From Verrucomicrobiia bacterium (lineage in GTDB: Bacteria > Verrucomicrobiota > Verrucomicrobiia > Verrucomicrobiales > DEV007), in contig JAUICH010000013.1 in NCBI GenBank assembly GCA_030427505.1, positions 62,001 to 126,000 on the forward strand: a DNA stretch of 64,000 bases, written 5' to 3'. The position numbers were made by a program, and so were the translations under genes. The notes under the pieces are model-generated. The model had not been told where the DNA came from, ran no database searches, and worked only from the letters and a program-made list of their open reading frames with translations. Each line of letters starts with the position of its first letter. Position 1 is the first letter of the stretch. Positions 34,799-43,222 of the stretch are shown one piece after another.

Positions 34799-36433
34799 AT
34801 GATTGATAAGGAGCCAACCTCCGGGGCTTCAAATTTCCCCCCGGAACCAGAGGTCGAACCGGAAATGCCCCCTTCGTCGAAAAAGAACCAGGGAGGGAAA
34901 AAGCGCGGCTGCGCGCCGCTTTTTTTCTTTCTCATCGTCGTGGGGTTGCTCGCGTCTCCCTTGATTATTTACTTCAGCGGCTCCGCCGGGAAGGTGAAGC
35001 GGGGTTTGATCGAGATTGTCGAGGCTTTCAAGCGTCCGTCCGAGCCAGAGTACGTGGAGGTGGAACGGATCGTGGAGAAGGAGAAAATCGTGGAGAAAGA
35101 AGTGCCGGCCCCTCCGGAACCGCCACCCAGCCGTTTCGTCCCTTACAAAAAGATCGATACCGCCGAGCTATACAATGGGCTGGACGTGCGGTCCGTGCTG
35201 GAGACCAAGCAGGGCCCCGTCGCGACCGCCGCGCGAAAAGATCCGCGGGCGTATGAGATCGAAATGCGGATCAACATCAAGGTGCCGAAAGCCAACCAGA
35301 GCGTGGCTGACCTGGCGGCGCTGAACCCCCATCTGCCGAAGGTGCTGCCCGACCTGGAGGCGATGGTGAAGGGAGGCAAGGTATCCGGGTTTTATCACAA
35401 GCTGTATGAACTGAAGACCGAGCGGGTACAGCGCTACTTGACCCGGTTCGACCGGGTGCTGTCCCGGCACAATTTCTTCGACTGCGAGACCATTCTGGAA
35501 CTGCAACATCCCAGCACGGGACAGAAAGTGCTCCTTCTCCAGGGTGAGATGGATGTGGTCTCTGACGGTTCGGATGGAGACCGCTTGCCTAAGATAGATG
35601 ACTACATCTCCATGTCGGCCAACTATCAGCCCTTCACCAGTTACGGTTGGTCAAAACAGAGCAAGACGCCGAATCCGCTCCTTTCCCGCTGGGAAGCCGA
35701 CCTGAAGAAGGTGGAAGACGAGTATGCCATTCCGGGCCTGACAGTGGAAAGGAACCGGTATCTCCGGGCGCGGATCGAGGAACTGAAGCGGGAAATCGCC
35801 GATATCAAAGCGCGCAGTTTCCTGATTGCGGAGGCTGACCCCTTTGTGGTCATGCCGCTGTCTCTCTTGGGACAGACGGAAGTGGATCCTTACGGACCCG
35901 CCATTGGCGACTACGCGGTGGTGATCTACGAAGACAAGGTCTATCCGGCGATTGTGGGAGACGCGGGCCCCTCCTTTCAGATGGGTGAAGCGTCGCTGCG
36001 CATCGCCAAAGAGATCGACGAGAACTCAAATCCTTACCGGCGGCCGGTGTCCGATTTGAAAGTCTCCTACCTGGTGTTTCCCGGTTCGGCTGAAGAGAAG
36101 CGAACCGCGCCGGACTTGAAGGTGTGGCACGCGAAGTGTTCGGATCTGTTGGCCGGACTGGGCGGCTTGGGTGAAGGCTATGTATTGCACGAGTGGGAGG
36201 ACCTGATTGCGAAGAAGACGAATCCGCCCGCGCCCGCTCCGGAACCCACACCCACACCGGCTCCGGAAACGGCTTCCCCCGGGGATTCGGATGCTCCAGA
36301 AGGGGAAACCGCTTCCCCTCCGGCCCCGGATGCGCCCGCCCAGCCTGCTCCCGATCCCGATGGCGAAGAAGAAGCCGCCGGGGGAGATGAGGAGGCTCCG
36401 CAGCCCGAGGGTGCCACGGTTCCCGAGGAGTAG
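34799..36433 (+). CDS. Membrane-anchored GH75-like chitosanase
   Basis: A 544-aa protein with a single membrane anchor (about residues 39-61) behind a charged cytoplasmic N-terminus, so the body is periplasmic. A short coiled-coil-like stalk (VEVERIVEKEKIVEKEV) precedes the catalytic-looking domain. That domain contains GEMDVVSDGSDGDR and VYPAIVGDAGPSFQMGEASL; the GD..GP...GEAS pattern is the GH75 signature, with D388 and E397 as candidate catalytic residues. About 75 C-terminal residues are Pro/Glu/Ala-rich and likely disordered. GH75 members hydrolyse chitosan. It is directly followed by an MFS gene whose GTG lies one base past its stop. Confidence 0.68.
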   Translation: MIDKEPTSGASNFPPEPEVEPEMPPSSKKNQGGKKRGCAPLFFFLIVVGLLASPLIIYFSGSAGKVKRGLIEIVEAFKRPSEPEYVEVERIVEKEKIVEKEVPAPPEPPPSRFVPYKKIDTAELYNGLDVRSVLETKQGPVATAARKDPRAYEIEMRINIKVPKANQSVADLAALNPHLPKVLPDLEAMVKGGKVSGFYHKLYELKTERVQRYLTRFDRVLSRHNFFDCETILELQHPSTGQKVLLLQGEMDVVSDGSDGDRLPKIDDYISMSANYQPFTSYGWSKQSKTPNPLLSRWEADLKKVEDEYAIPGLTVERNRYLRARIEELKREIADIKARSFLIAEADPFVVMPLSLLGQTEVDPYGPAIGDYAVVIYEDKVYPAIVGDAGPSFQMGEASLRIAKEIDENSNPYRRPVSDLKVSYLVFPGSAEEKRTAPDLKVWHAKCSDLLAGLGGLGEGYVLHEWEDLIAKKTNPPAPAPEPTPTPAPETASPGDSDAPEGETASPPAPDAPAQPAPDPDGEEEAAGGDEEAPQPEGATVPEE

Positions 36434-36434
36434 C

Positions 36435-37667
36435 GTGGAGCCAAGTTCAGAGACGATCTCCCGGACCTTCCGGCTGGAATTGGGGCGCTCGTTTTCCGTG
36501 GGCGTCCTGGAGACCGGGCTTTTCACCTTCGCGGTCCTGATAGCCGTGAAGTACTACGAGACAGGGCCTCTCGCCAAGGCACTGATTGTGGGAAGTCAGT
36601 CCGCGGGATTGATGGGAAGCCTGTTTGTCATGCCGCTCTGCTATCGCTTGCGCTGGCCGGTGACTCGGCTGGCGGCGGTGATCAGCATGGTGGGCGCGGT
36701 GGGCTTCCTTACCGCCGCGGTGTGGTATGCTTCGCTGACTGTGTTTGTGGCTGGAGTGTCTCTGGGCTTTTTCTGTCTGTCCTTTCCCATTCCGCTGCAA
36801 ACCCAGTATCTACGAGAGAACTACCCCAACCACAGGAGAGGAAAGCTTTTCTCCGTGGGGAATGCGCTCCGGGCCGTGGGGACGATCGTTTTCAGCTTGT
36901 TAGGGGGGTGGATACTGGACGTGGACTTCTCTCTGTTTCCCGTCCTGTTGCTGGTCTTTGCGGGATTCAGCTTGTGCTCCGCCTGGTGTGTATGGCGGGT
37001 TCCCACGCCACCGGTTTCCGGCAGGCCAGTGCCGCGAATTTTCCAAGCGATCCACTGGGTCCGGGACGACGCGGCCTACCGTTCGGTCTTGATCTCGGCA
37101 ATGATCATGGGGGCTGGAGTGTTGACCCTGTCGCCCCTGCGGGTGGAATACCTGGCGAACGAACGCTACGGGTTGCTCCTAACCGCGGCGATGGTCAGCT
37201 TTCTGACGGGGCTTCTACCGTCCCTGCTAAGATTGGTCACCACGTTCTTTTGGGGGGTGTTGTTTGACCGGGTGAACTTCTACCGGCTTCGGATCTCTCT
37301 GAACCTGCTGTTTGGCGTGGCGTTTTTCCTCTTCTTCGCCACGGGTGAAGGGTGGTTGTTGATCTTGGGAGCCTCCTTGTTTGGAGTGGCCCGGGGTGGC
37401 GGCGAGATCATGTGGAATCTATGGGTGACCAAGCTGGCTCCTCGCGAGCACGCGGCGGAGTATATGTCGGTACATACCTGCCTGACCGGACTGCGTGGTT
37501 TGGTGGGGCCATTCGCGGGGTTCTACCTGGTGGAGGTCTTTACCGTCCAGCAGGTGATGTATGGCAGCGTAAGCCTGATCTTGCTCTCCACGCTGTGGCT
37601 GGTACCTCAGATGAGGCGCCTGGACCGGGAGAAGGATCCGGATACAAAAACGGCGGCCCCGGTTTAA
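36435..37667 (+). CDS. MFS transporter
   Basis: A 410-aa polytopic protein with about twelve transmembrane helices in two halves separated by a loop near residue 195-210 (CVWRVPTPPVSGRPVP). The start is GTG at 36435, two bases past the preceding TAG and in frame; upstream codons would lie within the GH75 gene. The FLRLR-like basic turn after helix 2 (CYRLRWPVTRLA) and RENYPNHRRGKLFSVGNA are compatible with MFS topology. Substrate is unknown; translational coupling to the chitosanase suggests uptake or export of a related sugar, which is inference. The end overlaps a minus-strand terminator. Confidence 0.8.
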   Translation: MEPSSETISRTFRLELGRSFSVGVLETGLFTFAVLIAVKYYETGPLAKALIVGSQSAGLMGSLFVMPLCYRLRWPVTRLAAVISMVGAVGFLTAAVWYASLTVFVAGVSLGFFCLSFPIPLQTQYLRENYPNHRRGKLFSVGNALRAVGTIVFSLLGGWILDVDFSLFPVLLLVFAGFSLCSAWCVWRVPTPPVSGRPVPRIFQAIHWVRDDAAYRSVLISAMIMGAGVLTLSPLRVEYLANERYGLLLTAAMVSFLTGLLPSLLRLVTTFFWGVLFDRVNFYRLRISLNLLFGVAFFLFFATGEGWLLILGASLFGVARGGGEIMWNLWVTKLAPREHAAEYMSVHTCLTGLRGLVGPFAGFYLVEVFTVQQVMYGSVSLILLSTLWLVPQMRRLDREKDPDTKTAAPV

Positions 37668-37679
37668 CGAGGCCGCCGC
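37646..37679 (-). terminator. Intrinsic terminator of the AP2-domain gene
   Basis: Read on the minus strand: the stem CGGCGGCC (37678-37671) pairs with GGCCGCCG (37658-37651) and is followed by a TTTTT run (37650-37646). It lies about 45 bp past the AP2 protein stop and overlaps the last codons of the MFS gene. Confidence 0.75.
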
Positions 37680-37724
37680 TATATCGAATGGTATTCCGGC
37701 GGAAAAATGCCGGAAAACAAAGGC

Positions 37725-38198
37725 TTAAGCGTCTTTTTCCTGCTTCAGACGGTCGCGCAGGACTTTTTTGCGCCAGTTCACAGCCTTCTTCAGGGCTTGC
37801 TCATAGCCGAGCTTGTCCACGGAAAACTTCCGGTTAACGGCTTTGCCAAGCGATTCGCGGACGGTAACGGTGATGACTTTCCGCTTCTTGCCGGACTTGT
37901 TGGTGTACTCCGTCAGGGAGCAACCCAGTTCGCCGGTGTTGGTGCGCGGAGTTCTCTTGATGCGCCACAAGGGCTTGGCCAATTTGGCCATGTCATCCAG
38001 GAGACCGTCACGGTAATCCTTGGCTTCTTTGAGGGCCTTGCGTTTGCCGCTGTAGACCCGGTCGCTGAAAAGTTTCGTTTTCAGCACGCCACCACGGCGG
38101 ACATGGACTTGCCAGCCGTGAGTCTTATCTGAGTCGATACGCTTGATATTCTTGATCGACTCCTTGTTCTTCTTTCGCTTTGTCGTTTTGGTTGCCAT
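37725..38198 (-). CDS. Protein with two AP2-like DNA-binding domains
   Basis: A 157-aa very basic protein. After a Lys-rich start, residues about 18-68 form an AP2-like unit: IKRIDSDKTHGWQVHVRRGG, KTKLFSDRVYSGKRKALKEA and KDYRDGLLDDMAK. Residues about 90-150 form a more diverged second unit (GCSLTEYTNKSGKKRKVITV, NRKFSVDKLGYEQALKKAVN, WRKKVLRDR). The pattern of a three-stranded sheet with aromatic anchors and an amphipathic helix ending in YRD fits the AP2 fold. No homing-endonuclease domain is attached, so it is more likely a stand-alone regulator or chromatin-like factor. It has its own terminator. The closest upstream gene on the strand is an AraC-type regulator 190 bp away. Confidence 0.72.
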   Translation of the reverse strand: MATKTTKRKKNKESIKNIKRIDSDKTHGWQVHVRRGGVLKTKLFSDRVYSGKRKALKEAKDYRDGLLDDMAKLAKPLWRIKRTPRTNTGELGCSLTEYTNKSGKKRKVITVTVRESLGKAVNRKFSVDKLGYEQALKKAVNWRKKVLRDRLKQEKDA

Positions 38199-38390
38199 AC
38201 CAGGGGTGGTTAAGGTTCTCTACGTAGGGGGTTAGCCGAACAGATAATTCTCCTTTGCTTATATAGTCAACGAAAAGAATCGATATTAGACCGGTTTTTC
38301 CAATATTTGAGACTTTCCAGTTCTCCTCTTCAATCTTCAACGAGGAAATTGTCCCTCTCTGACTGTAAGACACTCTTACAATATTTTGCC

Positions 38391-39446
38391 TTACAAGTGA
38401 AGTGAGAAATTTTTTTCAAATTTCCGAGGAGTTGTGCCGGTCAGCTTTTTGAAGTTCAGCGAGAGCATTCGCGTGGCTCCAAAGCCCGAGGTTTGGGCGG
38501 CATCAGTCAGGCTAAGCGCAGGTTTGGCAAGAGCTTGCTTCGCAAGCATGACTTGGCGGCGCTGAATTTCCTGCAGAATGGAGTTTCCCGTTTCCTTTCG
38601 GAAATAGCGTTCCAGCGAGCGGCGTGGTGTGTTGAAGTTTTTAATAATATCCGCTACTCCGACGCCGGATGATAAATTTTGGTCGATATATAAGCTAATG
38701 TTGTCGATCAAATCGTCTTTGAACTGGCGTGAGTGACCGGAGTCGATGGTTTGGCTACCCACCAGTGCCTTTGGTGAAGTTCCATTCTTGCCCGAACGCA
38801 GGAAACCTAACATGGAGACCACCGCCTGGGCAGCAGGCTCCGGATCATATGATGTCCAAAGGCAGGGCCGCATACAGCTTTCCAATGAGTGAAAAGGGGA
38901 GATCAAGCCGGTTTCGGAATCGAGTTGATTCAGTGCCTCCGGGCCGGTGGCCGATACGCTTATCATACAGACATCCGGATCTTTGCCGGCGCGGATGAGT
39001 TCTTCGGAAACTGCCCTGACAAATACTCTTTCGGAATCGGTCTCATGGTTGGTGGCGATCGCAAACTTGCGGTAGCCCAGGCGAAGCAGGAAGTCTGCCG
39101 CCAGGTTGCCGGCAAGTTCCGATTCCGCCCTGACAGTGGGACAAGAAAAGATATTGGGGGGATGTGCCAGGGCGACGATCTTTGAAAAATGGCGCGAATA
39201 CTGCGCATAGTCTTCGGGTGCCGCACATTCCAAAGCGATCGCGGAGAGGCGGTGATGATGGGCCAGTTCATCCGGGGAGACTTCGCCTTTGGAGTAAATG
39301 GAGCAGAATGCCCAGACTCTCTCCTCGTGCGCGAGACGCTGAATTTCCATGGCCAGACGGCGTCCGGATGGGTGCGATAGATCGGATACTATCCCAAGAT
39401 GTCCGTCTGGTTCTGCCGGGTTGGGGGCTGGGACCGTTGGATACAT
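38391..39446 (-). CDS. XylR-like AraC-family transcriptional regulator
   Basis: A 351-aa regulator combining a periplasmic-binding-protein-like sensor (about residues 12-230; HLGIVSDLSHPSGRRLAMEI, NIFSCPTVRAESELAGNLAA) with a C-terminal AraC DNA-binding domain (about 240-351): ISLYIDQNLSSGVGVADIIK, NTPRRSLERYFRKETG and GFGATRMLSLNFKKLTGTTP. This architecture is that of XylR/DgoR-like sugar-responsive regulators. It is divergent from a ROK-family sugar kinase with a 66-bp shared region, so that kinase is a plausible target. The sensed ligand is unknown. Confidence 0.85.
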   Translation of the reverse strand: MYPTVPAPNPAEPDGHLGIVSDLSHPSGRRLAMEIQRLAHEERVWAFCSIYSKGEVSPDELAHHHRLSAIALECAAPEDYAQYSRHFSKIVALAHPPNIFSCPTVRAESELAGNLAADFLLRLGYRKFAIATNHETDSERVFVRAVSEELIRAGKDPDVCMISVSATGPEALNQLDSETGLISPFHSLESCMRPCLWTSYDPEPAAQAVVSMLGFLRSGKNGTSPKALVGSQTIDSGHSRQFKDDLIDNISLYIDQNLSSGVGVADIIKNFNTPRRSLERYFRKETGNSILQEIQRRQVMLAKQALAKPALSLTDAAQTSGFGATRMLSLNFKKLTGTTPRKFEKNFSLHL

Positions 39447-39512
39447 GCTTACTTATTTATTTACGGACCTCAGGTTGCCTTTGGGTGAAGCTGTGCCGAG
39501 GGTAGTCGGACC

Positions 39513-40454
39513 ATGAGCGAGAGTAGCGAGCCCTTTGAACCTGGTAGAACCGGATCGCGGTTGGTTGGAGCCATCGAGGCGGGCGGCACCAAAGTGGTGT
39601 GTGCGGCCGGAACGGGACCGGATGACGTTCGGGACCGGATTCGCATTCCGACCACCGCGCCGGAAGAAGTCTTCAAGCAGGCGGTGGAGTTCTTTGCGGA
39701 GCAGGAAAAGGAACACGGTAAACTGGAAGCAATTGCAATCGTTACGTTTGGACCGGTGGATTTGCGGCGTCCAGGTTCGGAAAGTTATGGCGCCATCATG
39801 AAGACGCCCAAGCCTGGCTGGGCGGGAGCCCATTGGTTGACTCCCTTTCGCCAGGCCTTTGAGTGCCCGGTGTATATCGATACCGACGTGAACGGAGCGG
39901 CTCTGGGAGAATCGGTGTGGGGCGCGGCTCAGGGGCTCGATACGGTGGTGTATCTGACGATCGGTACGGGTATTGGGGGTGGCCTCCTGGTGTCCGGAGA
40001 GCCGGTGCATGGTCTTTTGCACCCGGAAGTGGGGCACATGCGGATTCCACGGACGGAGGAGGAGAAGAAGGCCTTTCCCGGCGCCTGTCCTTTTCACGGA
40101 GACTGCCTGGAGGGACTGGCCTCTGGCCCTTCCATGCAGAAACGCTGGGGGGTTCCGGCGGGTGAGCTGCCGGCGGATCATCCCGCCTGGGAAGTGCAGT
40201 CGGACGTGCTCGCGTGGGCCTGCGTCAACCTGACCTGTATTCTTTCGCCCCAACGAATCCTGTTTGGGGGAGGAGTCATGCAGCAGGAACATCTGTTTCC
40301 GATGATTCGGGAGAAGACCTTGGAACGGCTGAACGGATATGTGGATGTGCCTGAAGTCACTCAAGGGATCGATCAGTTCATCGTGCCGCCGGGATTCGGG
40401 CAGGATGCCGGCCTGATGGGCGCCATTGCTCTGGCAAGGAAACGGCTTGGGTAA
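39513..40454 (+). CDS. ROK-family sugar kinase (fructokinase-like)
   Basis: A 313-aa kinase. N-terminal phosphate-binding loop is GAIEAGGTKVVCAAG and the second is TIGTGIGGGLLVSGE. The catalytic Asp lies in VYIDTDVNGAALGE. The zinc-finger region reads HPEVGHMR followed by CPFHGDCLEGLASGPS, the form seen in YdhR/GmuE-type fructokinases (C-x-x-H-x-x-C). Predicted reaction: ATP-dependent phosphorylation of fructose or a related hexose in the cytoplasm. It is next to and divergent from the XylR-like regulator. Confidence 0.88.
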   Translation: MSESSEPFEPGRTGSRLVGAIEAGGTKVVCAAGTGPDDVRDRIRIPTTAPEEVFKQAVEFFAEQEKEHGKLEAIAIVTFGPVDLRRPGSESYGAIMKTPKPGWAGAHWLTPFRQAFECPVYIDTDVNGAALGESVWGAAQGLDTVVYLTIGTGIGGGLLVSGEPVHGLLHPEVGHMRIPRTEEEKKAFPGACPFHGDCLEGLASGPSMQKRWGVPAGELPADHPAWEVQSDVLAWACVNLTCILSPQRILFGGGVMQQEHLFPMIREKTLERLNGYVDVPEVTQGIDQFIVPPGFGQDAGLMGAIALARKRLG

Positions 40455-40555
40455 TGGCGGCCTTGGAAAACGGAGTTTTCAATTCAGAGGGGAAGCCGGG
40501 GGGACCAACGAAGCTTGTCTTTTCTGGCGACGTTAGGAAAAGCGCTCCCGGAACC

Positions 40556-40575
40556 GATTCTTTTTCAAAAGAATC
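40556..40575. other. Hairpin in the ROK/protease intergenic region
   Basis: GATTCTTTT and AAAAGAATC form a 9-bp perfect stem with a 2-nt loop between the convergent ROK and protease genes. It may help end transcription from either side. The 167-bp gap holds no other feature. Confidence 0.4.
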
Positions 40576-40621
40576 AGGCAAACGGCCCGGGCGCGTCCGG
40601 CGGAGAAAGAAACGGCCGCGA

Positions 40622-42970
40622 CTAAAGACGCTCGTAGAGTTCTTGCAGGCGGTCCAGGCGCAGTCCGGCGGGTTGGTTTTCGAGTAACCACTCCAGGTCT
40701 GCCTTGGCGCCTTCGTTATCTCCGTTCTGATAGCGAAGCAGGGCGCGGCTGAACCGTTCGTTGGACTCCTCGGGAGAAATGGCCAGCACCAGTTCGATGT
40801 AGGGGAGAGCCGCATTGGCATCCCCCTGATCCATGGTAATGCCGATCAGGTTTCGCAGCATGCGGACGATGATGTCTTTCTTGGTGGCCGGAGTCAGGTG
40901 GTGGGGCTCCAGGAGTCCGCCGGTTGACTGGATGACGATCTTCTCCGCCTCTTCACGAGTCACTTCGCGGCCGCCATCAAACACATCGATGAGCCGGGGC
41001 TCTTCGTTCGGCGGCGCATACTGAACCATGAAATGGCCGGGTAGGGGCACGCCGCTGACGTGCTGAATGCCGAGACGCTCGGCTACTTCCAGAAGGATAA
41101 TCGAAAGCGTGATGGGAATGCCTTCGCGATCGTCCAAGACTTCGTTCAGGTAACTGTTGGAACGGTGATAGTAGTCCGTCCTGCTACCGTGGAAGCCGCT
41201 TTCCTGGAAGAGGTAGGTCACCACGGCTTCGAATTTTTCCTCGTCCCCGGAGTCCTTGCCCAGCGTGGTCCTGATCTCCTCGGTCATCCGGTCGAAGTCT
41301 TCCACGTAGCCCTCCACATCCAGATCGGGATTGTCGAGCAGGGAGACGTAGAGTCCGGCGCGGAGAAGGTCCGCGTCAGTATCGCTGCCGCTCAGGGACT
41401 GACTGAGCAAGCCGGTCACGTAGCGCTGGTGCAGGTCTCCGGTGAGTTGGCGAAGTTCCAGGGCCCTCTCTTCCAGTTCCTGGGCTTTGGCTTCAATCAT
41501 GAGGCGGCTGGAGTCCGGCTTGTGGGAGAGTGTCTCGATGAGATTCGGGTTCTTGTTACCGGTTTCGGCGAAAGTGTCGATGAGGGACTGCAATTCCTTG
41601 GAAACGTCTTCGGAGAGTGAGGGCTCCGAGAGGTCCTGGCCGATCCGAAAGTCCTTATACTCCGCCACGGTGTGGCGAAACTTGCAGAGCCCAGCTTGTC
41701 CGCCTTCGATCACGCCATCCACCATATCGATGATTTTCGTTCCGTTTACGAAAGCCTGGATGCGGGGGCCGTCCAGCCGCACCCGAAAGTGGTTCCAGTC
41801 CCCGGGAACGTAGGCCTCGGTATCGATCTGCTCGAGAATGGTCCACGAATAAACGTCCGGACCTTCAAAGCGGGTCAGGCGGATTTTTCCGCTGCTGGGG
41901 TAGAGACCGTAGTGGGTGTTCTCGTTGTTGGAACGAAACACGAGGCCCGCGGCGCCGGATTCGTCATCCATCCGGACGCGAACCGAGACCTCGTAGGGTT
42001 CGCTGGGAAGATCCCGGTTGAGCAGGCACAGAGAGCGTCCGCCAAAGCCGCTGCCAAACCCGGAGGCTGAAATGGTTCCGGCCCGCTGGGTCCAGTGAGA
42101 GCCCATCAGAGTCGTCCACTTGTGAGGATCGAGCACGCCAATGGTCAGCCAGCGTTCGATCGGCACGGGATTCGGGTCTTCAAACAGTGTTTTAACCGAG
42201 TTGATCGGCGTGGCGAAACCCAGGTTATCCGTGACCACGGATTTCCAGGTCACCACGCCCAGTACGTTGCCGTCCAAGCCGATGATGGGGCCGCCGCTGT
42301 TGCCTTGTTCGATGGGAATGGCGACCTGGATGACGGGCAACTCGTCATCTTCAAACTGGCGGGTGGCGGACACCACGCCCTGCACGACGCTAAACTTCAG
42401 GCCCTGCGGGCTGCCGAACGCAATGATCGGCTGGCCTTGAGTGACTTTGTCCGAGTCTCCCATTTCCAGGGGCTGAAGCCCGTGGGCGTCGATCCGGATG
42501 ATGGCCAAATCCAGCTTCCGGTCCCAGGCCTGGATCTCCGTGACCGGGTAGACCGCTCCTCCGTCCAGCTCTACCGTGATGGGGCGGGCCTCTCCGATGA
42601 CGTGCAGGTTGGTGGCGATGAGGCCATCCTTTGAAATGATAAATCCGGTGCCGGTGCCCTCCACGGTTCCATTCCTTCCGGCATACGTGATGGTGGCGAT
42701 GGATGGCCGGACGGTCTTGATGAGTTCTTGGATTTTGCCCGGTTCGATGATGCTCTGTTCCGCATTGGCGACTCGGGCGAGCATTTGGCTCTGGACGGAT
42801 GATTCATCCGGCTTGAACTCGGCGCCCTCCGCGAAAGGATTGGGTTCCGCGGAGGCGGGTTTGTCGTCAGCTCGAAGGGCCGGCGAAGCCGCGAAGGTGA
42901 GAAAAAGGAAAATGGACCAGAGCAGGCGGGGCGGCGCGGGCCGTGGGAGTTCGTCCAAGTGAGATGCCAT
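40622..42970 (-). CDS. Secreted trypsin-like protease fused to LamG-like and SirB1-like domains
   Basis: A 782-aa protein; ATG 42970 gives a signal peptide (residues 1-34, ..ALRADD). Residues about 75-270 are an S1C (HtrA/DegP-like) protease with a complete triad: H123 in ATNLHVIG, D154 in LDLAIIRI, S225 in EQGNSGGPII. No PDZ domain follows. Instead residues about 285-435 form a LamG/DUF1080-like beta-sandwich (AGLVFRSNNENTHYGLYPSS). Residues about 540-700 form a SirB1/transglutaminase-like domain (YHRSNSYLNEVLDDREGIPI, RLGIQHVSGVPLPGHFMVQY), with TPR-like helices at the end. The combination suggests a periplasmic quality-control or processing protease with two binding modules. Confidence 0.85.
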   Translation of the reverse strand: MASHLDELPRPAPPRLLWSIFLFLTFAASPALRADDKPASAEPNPFAEGAEFKPDESSVQSQMLARVANAEQSIIEPGKIQELIKTVRPSIATITYAGRNGTVEGTGTGFIISKDGLIATNLHVIGEARPITVELDGGAVYPVTEIQAWDRKLDLAIIRIDAHGLQPLEMGDSDKVTQGQPIIAFGSPQGLKFSVVQGVVSATRQFEDDELPVIQVAIPIEQGNSGGPIIGLDGNVLGVVTWKSVVTDNLGFATPINSVKTLFEDPNPVPIERWLTIGVLDPHKWTTLMGSHWTQRAGTISASGFGSGFGGRSLCLLNRDLPSEPYEVSVRVRMDDESGAAGLVFRSNNENTHYGLYPSSGKIRLTRFEGPDVYSWTILEQIDTEAYVPGDWNHFRVRLDGPRIQAFVNGTKIIDMVDGVIEGGQAGLCKFRHTVAEYKDFRIGQDLSEPSLSEDVSKELQSLIDTFAETGNKNPNLIETLSHKPDSSRLMIEAKAQELEERALELRQLTGDLHQRYVTGLLSQSLSGSDTDADLLRAGLYVSLLDNPDLDVEGYVEDFDRMTEEIRTTLGKDSGDEEKFEAVVTYLFQESGFHGSRTDYYHRSNSYLNEVLDDREGIPITLSIILLEVAERLGIQHVSGVPLPGHFMVQYAPPNEEPRLIDVFDGGREVTREEAEKIVIQSTGGLLEPHHLTPATKKDIIVRMLRNLIGITMDQGDANAALPYIELVLAISPEESNERFSRALLRYQNGDNEGAKADLEWLLENQPAGLRLDRLQELYERL

Positions 42971-43222
42971 AATGTGGTCGGGTTTGATCAAAGGAAAATG
43001 GCAAGGAGCGGTCATGAAATCCCAAACTCAGGGACTCAGTTTTGAAAAGAATGATGAATGGCTGGCAGGGATGACGAAAGAAAACTCCTCAATCGTTTCA
43101 TTTTTCGCTTGGTTTCTTTCTGGTTCACTACCCTGATTTCCTTTTCCACAGTCCGGCGCGTTTCATTTGCCGATTGGCAAGTTCGCGCCAAGCCCCCCGA
43201 AACTCACCTGAAAGCAAACGAC

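Noticed and set aside
34638-34832. N-terminal extension of the cupin gene
   Set aside because: It overlaps the start of the divergent GH75-like gene and lacks cupin similarity.
40454-40687. 77-codon frame after the ROK kinase gene
   Set aside because: It starts on the TAATG of the kinase stop, is very basic and runs into the antisense end of the protease gene; no similarity is visible.
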